From the NCBI GenBank assembly GCA_964553105.1, contig CAZKJO010000031.1, positions 1-31,378 of the forward strand: a stretch of DNA of 31,378 nucleotides, read 5' to 3'. A program made the position numbers and the translations under genes. Positions 1-7,886 of this stretch are shown here, one piece after another; position 1 is the stretch's first letter, and the number at the start of each line of letters is the position of its first letter. Source of the stretch: Profundicola sp964553105. GTDB lineage: Bacteria > Bacteroidota > Bacteroidia > Flavobacteriales > Weeksellaceae. The notes below the pieces were generated by a model. The model saw only the letters and a program-made list of their open reading frames with translations. It did not search any database and was not told the DNA's origin.

Positions 1-360
1 TTGCACTCCAGGATGAACCTTAAACCAGCTTTAATCAATTTTAAACCAGTTAAACCACGTTAACAAAAGATTCCGTATCAAGTGCGGAATGATATAGCGT
101 ATTCCGCCATGAATGTATAAGATAAACTCAATGATTAGCTTATAATTCTTCACACTAAAGGGATTCCTTTTTTAAAGCAAATAAAGTGAAATTGACTTCT
201 AAAGCATTGTTTTAATTAAAAAACATCTATTGAATTCCCGCGCCTCGATAGCTCTAAATTGTTAAACAAAACCTAAGTGATTTAAATCAGCGATGAGACT
301 TATTAAAATTCATTAAATTACCTCGTTAGCTTAAAATTGAAACATTTAAATTAAAAAGAT
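1..360. other. intergenic stretch before yebC
   Basis: I see no credible gene here on either strand. The left part has three close copies of TTAAACCA (from positions 20, 41 and 50) and a set of ATTCCG/CGGAAT arms listed separately. The rest is AT-rich, and I found no exact TAnnTTTG element in front of yebC. The end of an upstream gene could lie just outside the window. Confidence 0.6.
70..107. repeat. three-armed inverted repeat
   Basis: ATTCCG (70-75) can pair with CGGAAT (85-90). The same central arm, extended as GCGGAAT (84-90), can instead pair with ATTCCGC (101-107). The two hairpins are mutually exclusive. No T-run follows, so this is not an obvious intrinsic terminator. Its role is unknown. 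Confidence 0.5.
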
Positions 361-1128
361 ATGGCTGGACATAGTAAATGGTCGAATATTAAACATCGTA
401 AAGGTGCTCAAGATAAAAAGCGCTCTAAGGAATTTACCAAGGTGATTAAAGAGATAACCATGGCGATTAAAAATAACAATCTAAATGCTGATCCAGATAG
501 CAATCCTGCCCTACGTACGGCGCTGAACAACGCCAAGGGTGTAAATATGCCTAAAGAAAACATCGAAAGAGCTATCAAAAAAGCAACGGGTGAAGGTGGT
601 GAAAACTATGAGCGAGTTACTTTCGAAGGTTATGCTCCCAACGGAATCGCTTTCTTTGTGGAATGCCAAACCGATAATACCAACAGAACCGTAGCAAGTG
701 TTAGATCTCTATTCACCAAAGGTGGCGGAAGCCTTGGCGTAAACGGTTCGGTGGAATTCTTGTTCGATAGAAAAGGCGTTTTCTTATTAGAAAGAGAAAA
801 ACTAACTGGTGACGAAGAGGAATTAGAACTTGAATTAATAGAAGGCGGCGTTGAATCTTTTGATAAAGAAGACGAAGAGTTCATAACCGTATATACAGCT
901 TATGAAGATTTTGGTTTAATGCAACAAACTTTGGAAAAATTAGGAATCGAACCTAAAAACGCTGGTCTACAATATATTCCATTGACTACTTTGGATTTAT
1001 CTACCGAAGATGGTGTACAAGTTCTTCAGCTTTTAGATAAATTCGAGGATGATGACGATGTACAAGAGGTGTATCATAATCTTGAAATCACGGATGAAAT
1101 GATGGAAGCCTTCAGTAATCAAGCTTAA
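361..1128 (+). CDS. yebC: YebC/PmpR family protein
   Basis: This is a cytoplasmic YebC/PmpR-family protein. Members were long described as transcription factors and have more recently been linked to relief of ribosome stalling; which applies here cannot be read from sequence. The N-terminus MAGHSKWSNIKHRKGAQD is the family hallmark and fixes the ATG start. The middle shows the conserved NMPKENIERAIKKATGEG segment and the EGYAPNGIAFFVECQTDNTNRT block, and the C-terminal half is rich in Asp and Glu. At 255 residues it is slightly longer than the roughly 240 usual for the family. The tricorn-type protease gene starts 45 bp downstream on the same strand, so co-transcription is possible but there is no functional link. 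Identification is secure. Confidence 0.96.
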   Translation: MAGHSKWSNIKHRKGAQDKKRSKEFTKVIKEITMAIKNNNLNADPDSNPALRTALNNAKGVNMPKENIERAIKKATGEGGENYERVTFEGYAPNGIAFFVECQTDNTNRTVASVRSLFTKGGGSLGVNGSVEFLFDRKGVFLLEREKLTGDEEELELELIEGGVESFDKEDEEFITVYTAYEDFGLMQQTLEKLGIEPKNAGLQYIPLTTLDLSTEDGVQVLQLLDKFEDDDDVQEVYHNLEITDEMMEAFSNQA

Positions 1129-1173
1129 TTTCTGTATTTTTAGCCTTTCGTTTTTTAAGTCAAATTATTTTAC

Positions 1174-4100
1174 ATGATTAAAACATACTATTCTCTCGTA
1201 TTACTATGGCTAGTAAGTATCGGGATAGCACAAGAAAACCCTTTATGGTTGAGGAATGCTAAAATTTCGCCTCAAGGTGATTTAATCGCTTTCACCTACA
1301 AAGGAAACATCTATACCGTGAGTACAAAAGGTGGAAAAGCCAATCCTATTACTGCTTATCACTCCTACGACACACAACCGGTTTGGTCGCCAAATGGTGA
1401 TAAAATCGCTTTCGCATCGGATCGTGCCGGAGGTTTTGATGTGTATGAAGTAGACAAAATGGGTGGAGTTGCTAAACAACTTACTTTCCACTCTAAACCA
1501 GAAGCACCAGAGGTTTATTTAGACGAAAACACGATTTTATTTTCATCTTATATCCAACCTTCTAAAGATACACAGGCCTTTCCTTCAGGTTTATTCAAAC
1601 AGATGTATAGCGTAAAAACTTCTGCCAACAGACCAGAAATGTTTTCAGCAATTGCCATGGAAGACATGAGTATTAAAGGTGATAAAATCTTATACACCGA
1701 TAAAAAAGGTTATGAAGATCCTTGGAGAAAACATCATACATCTTCGGTAACTCGAGATATTTGGCTGTTTGACAAAAGCAATAACAAATACGAGAAACTA
1801 ACCGATTTTAAAGGTGAGAACAGAAATGCTGTTTTTGCTCCAGATGCTAATTCATTTTATTATTTAAGCGAACAAAATGGAAGTTTTAATGTTTTCCATA
1901 GAAGTTTAAATAATAAAAATGCAAAGCAAATTACCAACTTCAAAGATCATCCGGTTAGATTCTTATCGATTGATAATCAAGGAAATTTAGCGTTCACTTA
2001 TAATGGAGAAATTTATTATAAATCTGTAAATGCTGAGCCAACTAAATTAAACATTCAAATCATTGCTGATAATTATGAGCCAATAGTTGATTATCAGACT
2101 TTAAAGAATGATGCGACTTCCATCTCAGTAGCACCTAATGGAAAAGAGATTGCTTTCATTGCTCGTGGAGATGTTTATGTGACCTCTGTGGATTATTCTA
2201 CTACCAAAAGAATTACCAACACAGCTGCACAAGAAAGATCGGTTCACTTCTCTCCTGATGGAAGAACTTTAGTTTATGCAGCAGAAAGGGATGGTGTTTG
2301 GAATGTTTTCACTTCAGAAATTAAACGTAAAGACAATGATACTTTTGTTTATGCGGCTGAAATCGAAGAGAAACAAATTACTGATACCCAACTTCCGTCG
2401 TTTCAACCTTTCTTCTCTCCTGACGGTAACAAGATTGCTTATCTAGAAGACAGGACAGAGATTCGCGTTTATGATATCAAGAAAAAAGCAAGTCATACAG
2501 TTTTAGATGGTAAATTTAATTACTCTTATAGCGATGGCGATCAATGGTTTGAATGGTCACCAGATAGCGAATGGATTGTTACTAACTACATTGGAATCGG
2601 CGGATGGAACAATACCGACGTTGCTGTTGTTAAAGCGGATGGTTCTGGTGAAGTTCATAATTTAACTCAAAGTGGATACACCGAAAAAGGTGGTAGATGG
2701 GTTCTAGACGGAAATGCCATTATGTTCTTTTCAGACAGAGCTGGATATAGAAGCCACGGTAGCTGGGGTGCAGAAATGGATATTTATTTAGTTTTCTTAA
2801 ATGCTGAAGCTTATGACAAGTTCAACATGAACAAAGAAGAAAGAGAGTTGGCTAAAGCAGATAAAAAAGAAGATGAGGATAAAGACAAGAAAGACGACAA
2901 AAAGAAGAAAAAGAAAAAAGTTAAACCTCTCGAACTAGACTTTGAAGGTTTAGACTATAGAATGGTTCGTTTGTCTCGAAGCTCAGCTCGTTTGTCAGAC
3001 GCTATTATGAACAAAGATGGAACTAAATTATACTATTTAGCACGCTACGAAAGCCAGTCGGATTTATATGTTTATGACATTTTAGAGAAGTCTACCAAGC
3101 AAATCGCTGAAGGCGTTGGAGGTGGTGATTTACACTTAAACTATGAAGACGATACGGTTTATCTTTTAACCGGAGGAAAGATACAAAAGTTAGATGGTGA
3201 CAAACTAAAAGCAGTGAATTATGAAGCTCCTTTTGATAAAAAGTCAAAAGAAGAAAGAGAATACATCTTCTACCACGCTTGGAAACAGGTAAAAGATAAA
3301 TTCTACGACCAAGATTTACATGGTGTAGATTGGGAAATGTACAAAGAGAATTATGCTAAATTCTTACCACATATTAACAACAACTACGACTTTGCTGAAA
3401 TGCTTTCAGAGCTTTTAGGTGAATTGAATGCATCGCATACAGGTGCACGTTACTATGCCAACGGAGATGCCCAAGAAACAGCAACTTTGGGTGTTTTCTG
3501 GGATGAGTCTCATGATGGTGATGGTTTAAAAATCGCTGAAATCATGGAAGGAAGCCCACTGAACTATACCAAAACCAAAGTTGAACCTGGTATGATCTTG
3601 ACACAAATCAATGGTCAACCGATTAAAAAAGGTGAGCCTTATTGGCATTTATTGGCTGACAAAGCAGGTAAATCTGTTATCTTAACTTTCACCAATGCCA
3701 AAGGAAGAAAAGAGTTTGAAGAGCATGTAAAACCTATTTCTTATGGCAAAGAAGGAGACTTATTATATGACAGATGGGTGAAACAAAGAGAAGCTTTAAC
3801 CGATAAATACTCAAACGGAGAAATTGGTTATGTTCATATCAAAGGCATGGACAGCTCAAGTTTTAGAGAAGTTTATAAGAATTTATTAGGTAAATTCAGA
3901 GGTAAAAAAGCTGTGGTAGTAGACACCCGATTCAATGGTGGTGGATGGTTACACGATGATTTGGTAACCTTATTAGGCGGAAAAGAATATCAGCAATTTG
4001 CGCCAAGAGGCAAATACATTGGTAGCGATCCTTTCAACAAATGGACAAAACCTTCTATTGTTTTAATGAGCGAAGGAAACTACTCTAATGCGCATGGTTT

Positions 4101-4361
4101 CCCTTGGGTTTACAAAGAATTAGGTTTAGGAAAATTAGTTGGAGCACCTGTACCTGGCACTATGACCGCCGTTTGGTGGGAGCGTCAAATCGATCCTAGC
4201 ATTGTATTTGGAATACCGCAGGTTACTGTAGTTGACATGGACGGTGTGCCGATGGAAAATAACCAATTAGAGCCAGATATCGAGGTTTACAACACGCCAG
4301 AATCTTTATTAAGCGGAGATGACCTTCAGTTGAAGAAAGCCGTTGAGGTTTTATTACAAGA
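1174..4361 (+). CDS. tricorn-type S41 peptidase, 3' end in gap
   Basis: This is a secreted, tricorn-like serine protease of peptidase family S41. About 1062 residues are visible, and the last few lie in the 100-N gap. A hydrophobic signal sequence covers residues 1-19. Beta-propeller (PD40/WD40-like) repeats follow, with repeated SPDG/SPNG turns and phrases such as WSPNGDKIAFASDR. A lysine- and aspartate-rich linker lies at about 553-587. The core domain comes next, then a PDZ domain (about 768-852) and the S41 catalytic domain. The tricorn tetrad appears complete: S754-H755 in LNASHTG, nucleophile S971 in GNYSNAHGFP, and E1028 in MENNQLEPD. Homologues in this phylum are thought to degrade peptides in the periplasm. 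The convergent monooxygenase gene lies on the other side of the gap. Confidence 0.93.
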
Positions 4362-4461
4362 NNNNNNNNNNNNNNNNNNNNNNNNNNNNNNNNNNNNNNN
4401 NNNNNNNNNNNNNNNNNNNNNNNNNNNNNNNNNNNNNNNNNNNNNNNNNNNNNNNNNNNNN
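4362..4461. other. assembly gap (100 N)
   Basis: This run of exactly 100 N is a scaffold placeholder. It hides the last residues of the tricorn-type protease, the intergenic region, and roughly 40-50 C-terminal residues of the convergent luciferase-like monooxygenase (estimated from the family's usual length of about 340). The true gap is therefore probably longer than 100 bp. Confidence 0.95.
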
Positions 4462-5354
4462 ATTTTATCAATGGCATATTCTGGATCACCCACAATTAAA
4501 TGCCCGTATTTAGCACGTCCAAAATCGTATTGATTTCTTTGGTATGGCGGCCAATTTCTGGTCTTTCCGATTCTATTCATTTGTGCTGAATAATACGGAT
4601 AATACCAATCAGCTATTTCATCTGAATCTTCTCCAAACAAAGCATGCATGTGCACACCCACCTGAAAATCATCCATAGAATGTCCGCTGTCTTGCCATGC
4701 CTGACGATAATAATCTAAAAGAGGTTGGAATCTATCTAGCGTTCCACCAATAATGGCAAACATCACCGGTAGCCCTAATTTACCTGCACGAATCACAGAT
4801 TGTGGCGTTCCGCCTACTGCAATCCAAATAGGCATTTTACCATTCTTGGGCTGAGGGTAGATTTTTTGTTGGTTGAGTGAAGGTCTGAATTTCCCTGTCC
4901 AAGTAATTTCTTCTTTCTCGTTCAGCTCCAGCAACAATCTTAATTTCTCATCGAATAATGCATCATAATTCTTTAAATCATTCCCAAACAAAGGAAAGGA
5001 TTCAATAAAAGAACCACGTCCCGCCATAATTTCAGCACGGCCATCGGATAGTAAGTCTACCATAGAGAAATCCTGGTATAGCTTTACTGGATCGGCTGAA
5101 CTAATCACAGAAACCGCACTACCTAGTTTAATATGCTTGGTTAAAGGAGCAGCTGCCGCCAACAAAATCTCTGGCGCAGAAACCGCATAATCTTCTCGGT
5201 GATGCTCACCCATCCCAAAGAAGTCTAAACCTACCTCATCCATTAGTTTTATTTCTTCTAAGATCTCTTGCATACGCTTACCCGAAGATTGAATTTCACC
5301 TGTTTTATCATTGACTTGCACGTCGCCAAACATGCCAACACCTAATTCTATCAT
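4462..5354 (-). CDS. LLM class flavin-dependent oxidoreductase, 3' partial
   Basis: This is a bacterial-luciferase-like (LLM) flavin-dependent monooxygenase with 297 residues visible. The N-terminus (MIELGVGMFGDVQVNDKTGE) is a typical first TIM-barrel strand. Family blocks seen are MDEVGLDFFGMGEHHREDYAVSAPEILLAAAA, LGSAVSVISSADPVKLYQDFSMVDLLSDGRAE, GRGSFIESFPLFG and PIWIAVGGTPQSVIRAG. Such enzymes use reduced FMN and O2 on organic substrates; the substrate here cannot be inferred. The sequence runs into the gap after DPEYAIDK, so the C-terminus is missing because of the assembly, not because the gene is broken. The ATG at 5352-5354 is the natural start. The gene stands downstream of the GMC oxidoreductase gene on the same strand. 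Confidence 0.88.
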
Positions 5355-5472
5355 GCTAAGTTTTTTATATTGTTAAAATTTTATTCATTCCTATATAAAC
5401 AATCTAGATTTATACCAAAATATTAAATCTTAATATAATTCCTTCATCTCGTAAATATAAGTTTCTAATAAA

Positions 5473-5851
5473 TTAAAAATCCTGAGAAATAATCTTATCG
5501 ATATTTCTTTCTGCAATGGCAGTAATCCTAACATAAGNNNNNNNNNNNNNNNNNNNNNNNNNNNNNNNNNNNNNNNNNNNNNNNNNNNNNNNNNNNNNNN
5601 NNNNNNNNNNNNNNNNNNNNNNNNNNNNNNNNNNNNNCCAAACCAACTTCTAACATTAAGACTTTGTGACCTTGGGTAGCCAATCTTTCGGCAGCTACGG
5701 CGCTACCATAGCCTGTTCCAACAATGATGATAGGATAATGACCTCCATTTTTATAAAAGGGCTCTGATAGAATTTTTCCAATCATTGTTCTTCCGATGAC
5801 TAATCCAAATGCTCCTAATCCCATTTTTATAACAAATTGTTTTCTGGTCAT
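5473..5851 (-). CDS. GMC (cholesterol-oxidase-like) oxidoreductase, most of gene in gap
   Basis: Only the two ends of this gene are present, on either side of a 100-N gap. The right-hand piece (5638-5851) encodes 71 residues. It starts with a Tat-like leader (TRKQFVIK before a hydrophobic stretch, a twin-arginine motif with Lys for the second Arg). The FAD dinucleotide-binding fold follows, GTGYGSAVAAERL at residues 45-57, with the beta-2 acidic residue E68. The left-hand piece (5473-5537), read in another frame, gives YVRITAIAERNIDKIISQDF and then TAA, matching the C-terminal ITALAERN block of cholesterol-oxidase-type GMC enzymes. Family members are roughly 500-570 residues long, so about 1.4 kb should be missing. 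The gene begins only 10 bp after the kbl terminator hairpin plus T-run. Substrate unknown. Confidence 0.75.
5538..5637. other. assembly gap (100 N) inside the GMC oxidoreductase gene
   Basis: This placeholder separates the N-terminal FAD-binding segment from the C-terminal end of the same gene. The flanking frames do not agree across exactly 100 bases, and a complete GMC enzyme would need about 1.3-1.5 kb here. Confidence 0.9.
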
Positions 5852-5853
5852 AA

Positions 5854-5882
5854 ATAAAAAAAGCCCAGCTAAAAACTGGGCT
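5854..5882 (-). terminator. intrinsic terminator of kbl
   Basis: On the minus strand, AGCCCAG (5876-5882) pairs with CTGGGCT (5862-5868) around a 7-nt loop, and a run of seven T follows. It lies 28 bp past the kbl stop codon and ends almost at the ATG of the GMC oxidoreductase gene. Confidence 0.88.
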
Positions 5883-5909
5883 CAACCAACTAAAATTAAA
5901 ACTATGAAA

Positions 5910-7103
5910 TTAAATTACATCTAATTCTTTTCCTATTTTTTCGAAAGCAGCAATCGCTTTATCTAATTGTTCTTTGGTGTGAGCTGCAGATAATTGAACT
6001 CTAATTCTAGCTTTTCCTTTTGGAACCACTGGATAGAAGAAACCAATTACATAAATTCCTTCTTCTAGTAATTTATCCGCCATCACTTGTGAAAGTTTAG
6101 CATCATAAAGCATAACTGGGACAATCGCTGCATCACCATCTGGAATATCAAATCCTCTAGCTTTCATTTCTTTTCTAAAATACGCTGAATTTTCCATCAC
6201 TTTGTCGCGCAAGGTAGTGTCATCAGAAATCATATCTAATACCTTAATCGCTGCACCCACAATCCCTGGCGCTAAAGAGTTTGAGAATAAATATGGACGA
6301 GATCTTTGTCTCAACATATCTATAATTTCTTTTTTACCTGATGTAAATCCTCCTAAAGCTCCACCTAATGCTTTACCTAAGGTTGAGGTAATGATATCTA
6401 CTCTATCCATCACTTCCATCGCCTCGTGTGTTCCACGACCTGTTTTTCCAATAAATCCAGTAGCGTGAGAATCATCTACCATTACCAAAGCATCGTATTT
6501 ATCTGCCAAGTCACAAACTCCTTTTAAGTTAGCAACAATACCATCCATAGAGAAAACACCATCGGTAACAATAATCTTAAATCGGTGATTTTGTTTGTTG
6601 GCTTCAATTAATTGAGCTTCCAAATCCTCCATGTCGTTGTTCTTGTAACGGTAGCGAGCAGCCTTACATAGCCTAACCCCATCAATAATAGAAGCATGGT
6701 TTAATTCATCAGAAATAATAGCATCCTCAGCAGTGAATAAAGGTTCAAAAACTCCACCATTCGCATCAAAACATGCAGCATATAAAATTGTATCTTCTGT
6801 TCCTAAGTATTTAGCGATTTTAGCTTCTAACTCTTTGTGGATATCCTGGGTACCACAAATAAATCGAACAGATGAAAGACCATAACCATGAGAGTTCATC
6901 ATTTCCTGAGAAGCTTTAATGACTTCTGGATGATTCGATAAGCCTAAATAATTATTGGCACAAAAGTTTAATAACTCTTTACCATTGGCAGTTATCTCTG
7001 CTCCTTGCGCAGAAGTAATGATACGTTCTCTTTTATATAAACCATCATTGTCTATTTCATTTAATGATTGTTGTAAATGATCTTGAAATTTTTTGCTGTA
7101 CAT
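5910..7103 (-). CDS. kbl: glycine C-acetyltransferase (2-amino-3-ketobutyrate CoA ligase)
   Basis: This PLP-dependent alpha-oxoamine synthase interconverts 2-amino-3-ketobutyrate plus CoA and glycine plus acetyl-CoA, the second step of threonine breakdown, in the cytoplasm. The length (397 residues) matches the E. coli enzyme. Family blocks are LLNFCANNYLGLSNHPEV, SVRFICGTQDIHKELE, DELNHASIIDGVRL, MVDDSHATGFIGKTGRGT and the PLP-lysine site STLGKALGGALGG, whose lysine is residue 244, as in E. coli KBL. Other alpha-oxoamine synthases (BioF, serine palmitoyltransferase) look similar, but the length and the GRGTHE and RSRPYLFSNSLAP segments favour Kbl. It has its own -7 element and terminator, so it looks monocistronic. 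No threonine dehydrogenase gene lies nearby. Confidence 0.93.
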   Translation of the reverse strand: MYSKKFQDHLQQSLNEIDNDGLYKRERIITSAQGAEITANGKELLNFCANNYLGLSNHPEVIKASQEMMNSHGYGLSSVRFICGTQDIHKELEAKIAKYLGTEDTILYAACFDANGGVFEPLFTAEDAIISDELNHASIIDGVRLCKAARYRYKNNDMEDLEAQLIEANKQNHRFKIIVTDGVFSMDGIVANLKGVCDLADKYDALVMVDDSHATGFIGKTGRGTHEAMEVMDRVDIITSTLGKALGGALGGFTSGKKEIIDMLRQRSRPYLFSNSLAPGIVGAAIKVLDMISDDTTLRDKVMENSAYFRKEMKARGFDIPDGDAAIVPVMLYDAKLSQVMADKLLEEGIYVIGFFYPVVPKGKARIRVQLSAAHTKEQLDKAIAAFEKIGKELDVI

Positions 7104-7128
7104 AATAATCCGAATTTGTTCAAAAATA

Positions 7129-7136
7129 CAAAAGTA
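7129..7136 (-). promoter_or_regulatory. TAnnTTTG -7 element for kbl
   Basis: TACTTTTG on the minus strand matches the Bacteroidota -7 consensus TAnnTTTG. It lies 25 bp before the kbl start codon. I see no TTG -33 element at the expected distance. Confidence 0.5.
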
Positions 7137-7281
7137 ATTGCTAATCGTTATAGAATTTGATTAGGAACTTAATCGCAATTCAGTTTTGTCGAAATTAAAT
7201 TAAATTTCAAACGAAGAAGCCCTTTCATTTGTCTTAACAAGTGTGCAAAGATTCAAAAGATGCAGATCAAGCTTTAAAATC

Positions 7282-7333
7282 ATCCGCATCTTCTGAATTC
7301 CTCATCCGCATCTTTTGCAAACTTTATCCGCAT
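7282..7333. repeat. three ATCCGCAT cores at exact 22-bp spacing
   Basis: ATCCGCAT occurs at 7282, 7304 and 7326. The first two copies extend to ATCCGCATC, with roughly 13 bp of differing sequence between cores. A weaker copy (ATGCAGAT) lies one period earlier, at 7260. The last core overlaps a CGCAT-G-ATGCG palindrome. A 22-bp period is not a multiple of three, so this is not a coding repeat. It runs in the same register into the second array. Confidence 0.85.
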
Positions 7334-7342
7334 GATGCGAAA

Positions 7343-7430
7343 AAAAGCTCTTGTACTTTTTTAGAAAAGCTCTTGAGGTTTTTTGAAAAAGCTTTTGAGG
7401 TTTTTTATAAAAGCTTTTGAGCTTTTTTCA
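7343..7430. repeat. four 22-bp tandem repeats with phased A/T tracts
   Basis: Four consecutive 22-bp units start at 7343, 7365, 7387 and 7409. Each begins AAAAGCTYTTG and contains a run of six T about 15 bp in. Individual units are partly self-complementary: the fourth has AAAAGCT, a TTTG loop and AGCTTTT. A degraded fifth unit (AAGTCTTG) follows near 7433. A- and T-tracts recurring every 22 bp, close to two helical turns, predict intrinsically curved DNA. There are no CRISPR-like spacers. Confidence 0.9.
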
Positions 7431-7669
7431 GGAAGTCTTGCATCTTTCTCATTCAACCTACGGAACAAGCTTATAAATCACTTATAATAAACAACCTAAC
7501 CACCAAGTTATTGATCTCATAAAACCTTATATTATTAGTCTTAAAAAATTATGAATCCTGTTGGTTTTACCTCTATTTAATACAGTAAAAAACATTCAAT
7601 CACCAATAATTTGACTATCTCTTAACATCGATATATCGACTAAATTAAATTATATTGGCCTAAATATTG

Positions 7670-7677
7670 TAAATTTG
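7670..7677 (+). promoter_or_regulatory. TAnnTTTG -7 element, probable nhaA promoter
   Basis: TAAATTTG is a perfect -7 match. Transcription would start near 7684, giving an untranslated leader of about 200 nt. No TTG -33 element is clear, and other promoters closer to nhaA cannot be excluded. Confidence 0.45.
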
Positions 7678-7683
7678 TCACCT

Positions 7684-7886
7684 CCTAATCCAAACTCTAT
7701 GAGTTTTAAATGATTGATTATACTACCAACTCAAGGCTTTTTTTGAGGCTATTTATTAAAACTCACGAGTGAAGTGTAAAATTAATTTGAGGAGAGTCCG
7801 ATGTGGAATAGTTGTAAACATTTTTAAACATCAAAATTTCTAGCTATAATTTTAGCTAACAATTGATAACCTAGATAGATTCATAT
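7684..7886 (+). promoter_or_regulatory. long 5' leader of nhaA
   Basis: The predicted leader carries several small hairpins: AAACTC-tat-GAGTTT near 7693-7707, a CTCAA...TTGAG pair enclosing a T-run around 7731-7750, and TAGCTA-taattt-TAGCTA at 7841-7858. There is also a direct repeat AAACAT just before the last hairpin. I cannot match it to a known riboswitch class by eye, so regulation through this leader is an inference. Confidence 0.3.

Larger units (their letters stand above)
7104..7886. other. long intergenic region between kbl and nhaA
   Basis: This 783-bp stretch separates divergent genes and holds no credible protein-coding gene. It contains, left to right, the kbl -7 element, a two-part array of repeats with an exact 22-bp period (about 7260-7450), an AT-rich segment, a perfect -7 element at 7670, and a leader of about 200 nt before nhaA. 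The array is described in separate entries. Confidence 0.8.

Noticed and set aside
83..92. TGCGGAATGA shared with 27191-27200 as a dispersed repeat
   Set aside because: A 10-bp match between two AT-rich intergenic regions can arise by chance, and the flanks do not match.
7260..7457. CRISPR array
   Set aside because: Repeat cores are only 8-11 bp with a 22-bp period, there are no unique 30-nt spacers, and no cas genes are in the window.
7684..7886. A known nhaA-linked riboswitch
   Set aside because: I could not match its conserved bases by eye; a covariance-model search would be decisive.
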